A stretch of DNA of 64,000 bases, taken from NCBI RefSeq assembly GCF_023660105.1, contig NZ_JAMHGA010000013.1, positions 1 to 64,000 on the forward strand, given 5' to 3'. Origin of the DNA: Desulfovibrio aminophilus. Lineage in GTDB: Bacteria; Desulfobacterota; Desulfovibrionia; Desulfovibrionales; Desulfovibrionaceae. Under the pieces are notes generated by a model that was not told the origin of the DNA, did not search any database, and saw only the letters and a list, made by a program, of their open reading frames with translations. Position numbers and translations under genes: made by a program. Shown one piece after another: positions 57,568 through 64,000 of this stretch; the stretch's first letter is position 1; each line of letters begins with the position of its first letter.

Positions 57568-58398
57568 ATGCGCGACAACAAGGCACTTTTCGTCCTGGCC
57601 CTGGTGGCCGTGCTCTGGAGCAGCGGCGGGCTGGCCATCAAGCTGGTGGAGGCCCACCCCCTGGCCATCGCCGGGCTGCGCAGCGCCCTGGCCCTGCTGA
57701 CCCTGCTGGCCATCACGCGCTTCCGGCCCGGGCTCACCTGGTCGCGCACCCAGATCCTGGGCGGGGTCTGCTACATGATCCTGCTCGTCACCGGGGTCAC
57801 GGCCACCCGCCTGACCACGGCGGCCAACGCCATCCTCCTGGCCTACACCGCGCCGGTCTACGTGGCCCTGATCGCGCCGAGGCTCCTGGGCGAACCCACG
57901 CGCCGCGCGGACTGGATCATGATCGCCGCGGTCCTGGGCGGCATGACCCTGTTCTTCATGGACCGGCTCTCCGCCGGGGGATTCTGGGGCAACGTGCTGG
58001 CCGTGGGCACGGGCGCGGGCTACGCGGGCTTCACCCTCTGCATGCGGGCCCAGAAGGACGCCTCGCCCCTGGGCACGGCCTGCCTGGGCCACGGCTTCTC
58101 CGCGATCCTGGGCCTGCCCTTTCTCCTGGCCGCGCCCTGGCCGGACGCGGCCTCCTGGGCCGGATTCCTCTACCTGGGCGTGATCCAGCAGGGCGTGTCC
58201 CTGGCGCTCTACTCCTGGTCCATCCGCCGCCTGAACGCGCTCACGGCCATCATCGTCATGACCCTGGAACCGATCCTCAACCCGGTCTGGGTGGCCATCG
58301 GCGTGGGCGAGACGCCCGGCCCCTTCGCCCTGGCGGGCGGAATCGTGGTGCTCACGGCCGTGACCGTCCGGGGCCTGCGCAGCGCCCGGGGCGCATAG
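57568..58398 (+). CDS. EamA/RhaT-family (DMT) transporter
   Basis: This 276-residue membrane protein has ten helices arranged as two EamA halves; LVAVLWSSGGLAIKLVEAHPLAIAGLRSALAL opens the first, and ALTAIIVMTLEPILNPVWVAIGVGE is the usual end of the second. Family members export metabolites such as amino acids. ATG 57568 starts the first helix; a longer reading from 57454 would add a sequence of shadow character. No ribosome site is strong. Confidence 0.87.
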   Translation: MRDNKALFVLALVAVLWSSGGLAIKLVEAHPLAIAGLRSALALLTLLAITRFRPGLTWSRTQILGGVCYMILLVTGVTATRLTTAANAILLAYTAPVYVALIAPRLLGEPTRRADWIMIAAVLGGMTLFFMDRLSAGGFWGNVLAVGTGAGYAGFTLCMRAQKDASPLGTACLGHGFSAILGLPFLLAAPWPDAASWAGFLYLGVIQQGVSLALYSWSIRRLNALTAIIVMTLEPILNPVWVAIGVGETPGPFALAGGIVVLTAVTVRGLRSARGA

Positions 58399-58413
58399 CC
58401 CGGCTCCGCCGGG
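58399..58413. repeat. GC hairpin and partial repeat after the EamA gene
   Basis: CCCGGC-TCC-GCCGGG follows the EamA stop directly and is followed by CACGGAAAGGCTGGGAGGG, resembling the first arm and core of the repeat family; the second half is missing. The following 90 bases are AT-rich with two T/A runs. Confidence 0.4.
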
Positions 58414-58503
58414 TCACGGAAAGGCTGGGAGGGATGGGTGAAGTCTTAATGAAATAAATCGCATTTTTTCAGCAAGATACATTCACAAAAAACTCTCGCC
58501 TTT

Positions 58504-59661
58504 TTACTCGCCGTCCTCATCCGTCTCCTGGTTGAGGAACAGCCCATAGTATTTCTTGAAGAAAAACAATCGGTTTCTTTTCCGCCCCGTGATCTCGACG
58601 ACAAGTCCCAGGCGGAGAAACTCCCGAAACAGGGCGTTCACCGTGGGGATGGACAGGTCGAGGGCCGCCGCGACCTGTTGAACGGTGACGAAGGGATTCA
58701 GGTAGAGTTGCTCCAGCAGGCGCGTGCCGTTTGGCGCGCGCCCCCCCAGGCCCATGACCTGGCCCTGGCTCTCTTCCCGCAGGCTCATGATGGCCTGGAA
58801 GGTCCGCACGCCCGTCCGCGCCGTCTCCCGGACGGCCCGAAGGAAGAACCGCACCCAATGTCCGATGTCGTTGGAGGCCCGGACCACGGTGAGGGCGTCA
58901 TAATAGGCCCCCTTGTGGCGCTCGATGTAGGCCGAAAGGTACAGCGACGGCTTCTTCAGCAGCCCCTTGCCGATGAGATAGAGCGTGATGAGCAGGCGGC
59001 CGATCCGGCCGTTGCCGTCGAGAAACGGATGGATCGTCTCGAACTGATAGTGGCTGATGGCGATGCGGATGAGGTCCGGGACCTGGATGGTCTCGTTGTG
59101 CCAAAACTGCTCCAGGTCGCCCATGAGCGCGGGCACCTCGTCGTGGTGCGGGGGGATGAACACCGCGTCCTGGAGCGAGGCCCCGCCGATCCAGTTCTGG
59201 GACCGGCGGAATTCCCCCGGAGTCTTGTGTTCCCCGCGAACCCCGCGCAGAAGCGTGGCGTGGGTCTGGCGCAGCAGCCGATTGGAGAGCGGCAACCGCT
59301 CCAGTTCGCTGATCGCCGCGTTCATGGCCTCGATGTAGTTCCGCACCTCCTGCCGGTCGTCCCTCTTCTCCTCGGCCACGAACTCCGCATCGAGCAGGAC
59401 GTCCTCCATTTCCGTGCGCGTCCCCTCAATCCGGCTGGAGGTGTTGGCCTCCTTGACCACGTGCATGGAGATGAAGCGGTCGACGTCGGGCACGAAGAGC
59501 GAAAAGGCGTTCAGCTCGGCAAGCGCCGCGGCCGCCTGCTCCAGCAAGGTATGGATGCGGGCGTCCTCCCAGGTCCACTCGTGGTTGACGGGGGACGGGG
59601 CGAAACTCTTGTATTGATATTGCCGCACGAAGCTGCCCGAGACATAATCCTCGAAGCGCAT
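58504..59661 (-). CDS. Fic-family protein with C-terminal winged helix
   Basis: This 385-residue protein transfers AMP or a similar group from a nucleotide to target proteins. The Fic core has HPFLDGNGRIGR (211-222), and an inhibitory helix with SXXXEG (Ser75, Glu79, Gly80) precedes it, as in class II Fic proteins held inactive until released. The N-terminal FicN region is present, and a C-terminal HTH (VTVQQVAAALDLSIPTVNALFREFLRLGLVVE) could bind DNA. ATG 59661 has GGAGGAAGG five bases upstream. AT-rich repeats just upstream may be its operator. Confidence 0.9.
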   Translation of the reverse strand: MRFEDYVSGSFVRQYQYKSFAPSPVNHEWTWEDARIHTLLEQAAAALAELNAFSLFVPDVDRFISMHVVKEANTSSRIEGTRTEMEDVLLDAEFVAEEKRDDRQEVRNYIEAMNAAISELERLPLSNRLLRQTHATLLRGVRGEHKTPGEFRRSQNWIGGASLQDAVFIPPHHDEVPALMGDLEQFWHNETIQVPDLIRIAISHYQFETIHPFLDGNGRIGRLLITLYLIGKGLLKKPSLYLSAYIERHKGAYYDALTVVRASNDIGHWVRFFLRAVRETARTGVRTFQAIMSLREESQGQVMGLGGRAPNGTRLLEQLYLNPFVTVQQVAAALDLSIPTVNALFREFLRLGLVVEITGRKRNRLFFFKKYYGLFLNQETDEDGE

Positions 59662-59713
59662 GTCCCTTCCTCCCCGATTTGTCCGGGCGCCCGGATTTTT
59701 CATACCGAACAAG

Positions 59714-59786
59714 TTAATTAAATTTTTAACCATTTATTTAATTAAAGACAATAGAAAATTAAAAACTCGAGGTGGGATTTAATTAA
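59714..59786. promoter_or_regulatory. AT-rich region with three TTAATTAA boxes
   Basis: TTAATTAA occurs at 59714-59721, 59738-59745 and 59779-59786, upstream of the Fic gene on the minus strand. An eight-base AT palindrome should be very rare at this base composition, so three in 73 bases point to a promoter-operator. Confidence 0.5.
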
Positions 59787-59800
59787 TCTTCCCTGAAATG

Positions 59801-59830
59801 AAAAAAGGCGGGAGGTTTCTCCCGCCTTTT
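59801..59830. terminator. Bidirectional intrinsic terminator
   Basis: GGCGGGAG and CTCCCGCC form a perfect eight-base stem with a GTTT loop, preceded by six A and followed by four T. It probably ends the DJ-1/PfpI transcript on the minus strand. Confidence 0.8.
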
Positions 59831-59842
59831 GTTTTCCGTAAC

Positions 59843-59929
59843 GGAGCGAAGCTCCCCCGCCTTCGGCGGTCTTCGGAGCCGCTGAAAGGCGAGAGTCTCC
59901 CTTGCCTTTCCGTAAACCCCCGAAGGGGG
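59843..59929. repeat. Intergenic palindromic repeat, copy F
   Basis: GGAGC-GAA-GCTCC (59843-59855) is followed by CCGCC-TTC-GGCGG (59857-59869), arm GAAAGGCGAGAG, arm TTGCCTTTCCG and hairpin CCCCC-GAA-GGGGG (59917-59929), which abuts the DJ-1/PfpI stop. The first hairpin looks like the end of another partial copy. Confidence 0.6.
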
Positions 59930-60517
59930 TTAGGGGTTGATGGTGGAGCCCAGGACCTGGAGGAACTTGCGCATCCATTCGGGATGGGCGGGCCAGGCCG
60001 GGGCGGTGACGAGGTTGCCGTCGACCACCGCGTTGCTGAAGGTGGCGTTGGGGCCGACGTAGGCGCAGCCCGAGCCCTCGATGTCCGGCTGCACGGCCGG
60101 GTAGGCCATGCAGGTCCGGCCCTTGATCACGCCCGCGCTCACGAGCACCTGCTGGCCGTGGCAGATGGCGGCGATGGGCTTGTCGGCGGCGGCCATCTTC
60201 CTCACGATGTCGATGACCTTGGGGTCCAGGCGGATGTACTCCGGGGCGCGGCCGCCGGGGACGACCAGGGCGTCGTAGTCCTCGGGCTTCACCGCGTCGA
60301 AGTCCGCGTTCAGGACGAAGTTGTGGCCCGGCTTCTCGCTGTAGGTCTGGTGGCCCTCGAAGTCGTGCACCGCCGTGGCCACCTTGTCCCCGGCCTTCTT
60401 GCCCGGACAGACGGCGTGGACCTCGTGGCCCACCATGAGCAGCATCTGGAAGGGCACCATGACCTCGTAATCCTCCACGAAGTCGCCCACGAGCATGAGA
60501 ATCTTCTTCACAGCCAT
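59930..60517 (-). CDS. DJ-1/PfpI-family protein
   Basis: This 195-residue protein has the DJ-1/PfpI fold: [22 protein letters not shown] with the conserved acidic residues, [14 protein letters not shown], and the nucleophile elbow [10 protein letters not shown] with Cys119 followed by His120. Members are proteases, glyoxalases, deglycases or stress chaperones; which one applies cannot be told. AAGGAG precedes ATG 60517. It is divergent from the DksA/TraR-type gene. Confidence 0.9.
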   Translation of the reverse strand: MAVKKILMLVGDFVEDYEVMVPFQMLLMVGHEVHAVCPGKKAGDKVATAVHDFEGHQTYSEKPGHNFVLNADFDAVKPEDYDALVVPGGRAPEYIRLDPKVIDIVRKMAAADKPIAAICHGQQVLVSAGVIKGRTCMAYPAVQPDIEGSGCAYVGPNATFSNAVVDGNLVTAPAWPAHPEWMRKFLQVLGSTINP

Positions 60518-60654
60518 CGGCTTGTCTCCTTGTTCTGGGGGTTTCGCCAATGCTCCGGGTATAGCCCGAGGGCGGGGGCCGCGTCCAGTCCGTGGACCGG
60601 GAATCCGCGCGGGGCAACGATTTGTGACAAAAATGCAACTTCCCGTGCCGAAAC

Positions 60655-60683
60655 TTGACGGGACGCCTGGTCGTGCGTATATC
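60655..60683 (+). promoter_or_regulatory. Promoter of the DksA/TraR-type gene
   Basis: TTGACG (60655-60660) and TATATC (60678-60683) are separated by exactly 17 bases. The transcript would start near 60690 and carry a leader of about 100 bases. Confidence 0.65.
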
Positions 60684-60689
60684 CCGCCG

Positions 60690-60773
60690 CTCCCGGCCGG
60701 GGCCGGGAGGAGAGAGAGCCACACCTTGGGACCGGGATCACCCGGCCCTTTTCGTTCCCGGACCCGAACCGGG
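60690..60773 (+). promoter_or_regulatory. Structured leader with competing hairpins
   Basis: Three hairpins follow the promoter: CTCCCGGC/GCCGGGAG (60690-60709), CCGGG/CCCGG then CCCTTTT (60732-60752, terminator-like) and CCCGG/CCGGG (60757-60773). The GGGCCGGG in the first 3' arm (60700-60707) is complementary to CCCGGCCC of the second (60741-60748), so the first two could be mutually exclusive, as in an attenuator. Confidence 0.4.
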
Positions 60774-60788
60774 GGCAAGGAGGTTGTC

Positions 60789-61007
60789 ATGGCCGACGAA
60801 GTCGATATGGCCCAACAGGTCCACGAGCGCGAGGTGGCCGCCGCCATCTCCCTGATCGTCCACCGCCGCGAGGACGAAGGCCCGGAATACGTGGACGGCG
60901 TTCCCTGCTGCCGCGACTGCGGCGATCCCATTCCGGCCAAGAGGCTGGCCGCCCTGCCCGGCATCGGGCGCTGCGTGGCCTGCCAGGAACTCGCCGACCG
61001 GGAGTAG
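60789..61007 (+). CDS. Small DksA/TraR-type zinc-finger protein
   Basis: This 72-residue protein has an N-terminal helix (about 5-27) and a four-cysteine zinc finger, [18 protein letters not shown] followed by CVACQ, as in TraR and phage homologues of DksA. Such proteins enter the RNA polymerase secondary channel and change promoter choice without needing ppGpp. AAGGAGG lies five bases before ATG 60789. It lacks the long coiled coil of DksA itself. The structured leader suggests regulated expression. Confidence 0.88.
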   Translation: MADEVDMAQQVHEREVAAAISLIVHRREDEGPEYVDGVPCCRDCGDPIPAKRLAALPGIGRCVACQELADRE

Positions 61008-61020
61008 ACCGGCCCCCGCC

Positions 61021-61065
61021 TTGCGTCACAGGACATAGACGGCTATATACGGCGCACGTTGCGCC
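61021..61065 (+). promoter_or_regulatory. Promoter and palindromic operator of the second efflux operon
   Basis: TTGCGT (61021-61026) and TATATA (61044-61049) are 17 bases apart. A perfect inverted repeat GGCGCA-CGT-TGCGCC (61051-61065) covers the expected transcript start, where a repressor would block initiation. Confidence 0.55.
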
Positions 61066-61116
61066 GGTCGGCCGTCTTCCCGACGCCCTGCCCGGCGGAC
61101 GCAAACGGGGCCCGGC

Positions 61117-62321
61117 ATGTCCGAAACCGACCTCTCCAAGCTGAGCATCGACAAGAGCGCCTGGAACGTCCCCGGCAAACGGAGGCGTTTCCCGCGCCGG
61201 CTGCTTGTCCTGCTCCTGCTGGCCGGGGCCGGGCTGGCGGCCTATCTCGTGCTGCCCCTGTCCACGACGGTGGAGACCACGTCCGTGACGCGGGTGGCGC
61301 CCTCCCTGGGCCTCACGGTGCTCAACTCCAGCGGCTACGTCACGGCCCAGCGCAAGGCCTCGGTGGCCTCCAAGACCACGGCCGTGCTCACCTGGCTCGG
61401 CGTGGAGGAGGGCAGCCGCGTGCGCGAGGGCGAGGTCATCGCCCGGCTGGAGCACGAGGACGTGCAGGCGGCCAAGGCCCGCGCCACGGCCGAGCTGCAC
61501 GCCGCCGAGGCCGCCGTGGAAGCCGCCCGCGCCGAACTGGCCGACGCCACCCTGAACTACAAGCGGCTGCACGCCCTGGTGGACAAGAAGCTCGTGGCCC
61601 AGGCCGACTTCGACGCGGCCCGGGCCCGCTTCCTCAAGGCCCAGGCCGACGTGAACTCGGCCCAGGCCAATGTCCGCTCCGCCCACGCCGCCCTGGGCCA
61701 GGCCGAGGCCAACCTGGGCTACACCCTGCTGCGCGCGCCCTTCGACGCCGTGGTCCTGACCAAGAACGCGGACATCGGCGACATCATCACCCCCCTGGGC
61801 GCGGCCGCCAACGCCAAGGCCAGCGTGGTCACCATCGCGGACATGTCCTCGCTCCTGGTGGAGACGGACGTGTCCGAATCCAGCGTGGGCAAGGTCCACA
61901 CCGGCCAGCCCTGCGAAATCCTCCTGGACGCCGTGCCGGGCGAGCGCTTCCTCGGCTTCGTGCACATGATCGTGCCCACCGCCGACCGGAGCAAGGCCTC
62001 GGTCATGGTCAAGGTGGCCTTCGACCACCTGGACCCGCGCATGCTGCCGGAGATGAGCGCCAAGGTGGCCTTCCTCTCCCGGCCCCTGGCCGAGAACGAG
62101 CGGGAGCTCCGCCCGGCGGTCCCGGCCGCGGCCCTGGCCCGGCGCGGCGACCGCGACGTGGTCTTCGTGGTGGCCGACGGCGTGGCCCGCGCGACGCAGG
62201 TGGAGCCCGGCGAGCGCCTGGGCGACTTCGTGGAGCTGCGGAAGGGTCCGGCCGAGGACGTCCGGCTCGTGCTGAATCCCCCGGACTCCCTCGCCGACGG
62301 GGCCAAGGTGACGGTGCGCTG

Positions 62322-62322
<1 letters not shown>
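61117..62322 (+). CDS. Membrane-anchored adaptor (MacA/HlyD-type)
   Basis: This 401-residue protein has a short cytoplasmic N terminus, one membrane helix (about 28-48), a lipoyl-like half (WLGVEEGSRVREGEVIARLE, about 89-108), an Ala-rich coiled-coil hairpin (about 112-205), the second lipoyl half (TLLRAPFDAVVL) and beta-barrel and membrane-proximal domains. It should link the MacB-like pump encoded next to an outer-membrane channel. Its stop shares a base with the ATPase start (TGATG). No TolC gene follows within the window. Confidence 0.9.
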
Positions 62323-63000
<678 letters not shown>

Positions 63001-63026
<26 letters not shown>

Positions 63027-64000
63027 GAACCTGGCGCGGCACAAGCTGCGCAACGCCCTGACCGTGATCGGCGTGGCCGTCTCGGTGCTGGCCTTCGGCC
63101 TGCTGCGCACCACGGTGGACGCCTGGTACGCCGGGGTCGCGGCCTCCTCCTCCACCCGCCTCGTGACCCGCAACGCCGTCTCGATCATCTACACCCTGCC
63201 CATCTCCTACGGCGAGCGCATCCGGGCCGTGGACGGCGTGACCCTGGTCTCGGCCGGGAACTGGTTCGGCGGGGTCTACCTGGACGAGAAGAACTTCTTC
63301 CCCAACTTCGCGGTCCAGGCCCGCCCCTACCTGACGCTCTATCCCGAGATCATCCTGGACCAGGCCCAGAAGGAGGCCTTCCTGCGCGACCGCAAGGGCT
63401 GCCTCATCGGCCGCAAGCTGGCCGCCCGCTTCGGCTGGAAGGTCGGCGACCCGGTCACGCTCCGGGGGACCATCTACCCCGGCGACTGGCCCATGACCGT
63501 GCGGGCCGTCTACCGGGGCCGCGACACGGGCGTGGACGAGACCCAGTTCCTCTTCCACTGGGAATACCTCAACGAGTCCCTGCGCAAGACCACTCCGGCC
63601 CTCGTGGACCAGGCCGGATTCTTCCTCCTGGGCGTCCGCGCGCCGGAGCTGGCGGCCTCCGCCTCCCGGGCCGTGGACGCGATCTTCGCCAACTCCCTGG
63701 CCGAAACCCTCACCGAGACCGAGCAGGCCTTCCAGATGGGCTTCGTGGCCATGAGCGAGGCCATCATCACCGCCATCCAGCTCATCTCCGTGCTCGTCAT
63801 CCTGATCATCCTGGCCGTGGCCGCCAACACCATGGCCATGACCGCCCGCGAGCGGAGCCGCGAGTTCGCCGCCCTCAAGGCCCTGGGCTTCGGCCCCGGC
63901 TACCTGGCCCTGCTCATCTTCGGCGAGTCCCTGGCCCTCTCGATCCTGGGCACGGGCCTGGGCTGCGGCCTGACCTTCCCGGCCGCCGCGGCCTTCGGCG
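63001..64000 (+). CDS. ABC transporter permease, MacB/FtsX type (3' partial)
   Basis: The frame opens at ATG 63001 (MLTLRYILRNLARHKLRNALT) and stays open for 333 codons to the window edge. It has a first helix (about 20-40), a large periplasmic domain (about 42-245) with GRKLAARFGWKVGDPVTLRG, and two C-terminal helices (about 258-282 and from 305), with TARERSREFAALKALGF as the coupling segment between them. It pairs with the ATPase and adaptor just upstream. The third C-terminal helix and stop lie outside. Confidence 0.9.

Overview
The window is a stretch of a very GC-rich bacterial chromosome with tightly packed, often translationally coupled genes. The style (many PAS/Cache sensor kinases, LrgAB, tripartite efflux, a radical-SAM peptide maturase, DUF2156 and DUF2142 proteins) suggests a deltaproteobacterium of the Desulfovibrionales type. 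This placement is inference; no rRNA or other phylogenetic marker is present. I saw no tRNA, rRNA, CRISPR array, insertion sequence or integrase.

Layout. 1-444: the tail of a larger gene and a coupled two-helix membrane protein. 704-3564: a sensor kinase with a fused periplasmic binding domain, and its receiver protein. 3572-9287: a tripartite ABC efflux system (permease, ATPase, TolC-like lipoprotein, adaptor) with a second, divergent adaptor. 9350-32433: a surface-polysaccharide region. One long minus-strand operon (27478 down to 9935) encodes a heptose-type kinase/nucleotidyltransferase with reversed domain order, a deoxyhypusine-synthase-like protein, two sugar epimerase/reductases, a HAD-phosphotransferase fusion, a split transketolase, four methyltransferases, a zinc dehydrogenase, two glycosyltransferases, a flippase-like protein and a DUF2142 protein. 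It is flanked by a GmhA-like isomerase and by plus-strand membrane-protein and glycosyltransferase genes. Together they look like a route to an unusual, methylated, probably heptose-derived sugar and its assembly at the envelope.

32588-38366: a binding lipoprotein, a hybrid kinase and a degenerate receiver-TPR protein. 38439-40457: DUF188, YwbE and LrgAB, with a divergent LysR regulator (40566). 41576-47276: an AraC regulator facing a complete agmatine deiminase operon in the order aguB-D-A-C (carbamoyltransferase, antiporter, deiminase, carbamate kinase), which turns agmatine into putrescine, ammonia, CO2 and ATP. 47907-49596: a small Cys/His peptide followed by a radical SAM/SPASM enzyme, the best candidate for an undescribed peptide-modification system, with an MFS exporter downstream. 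50903-64000: a DUF2156-rhomboid fusion, a double carboxymuconolactone-decarboxylase-type protein with a divergent LysR gene, an Ldh2 dehydrogenase, a diguanylate cyclase, a methyltransferase, an EamA exporter, a Fic protein, a DJ-1/PfpI protein, a DksA/TraR zinc finger with a structured leader, and a second MacAB-like efflux operon running off the window.

A family of intergenic palindromic repeats (TTC-loop hairpin, long stem, GAA-loop hairpin) sits at gene 3' ends at about 37.1, 38.4, 39.2, 54.4, 55.4, 55.5 and 59.9 kb. Two copies show compensatory base changes, and several copies supply the stop codons of the genes they touch.
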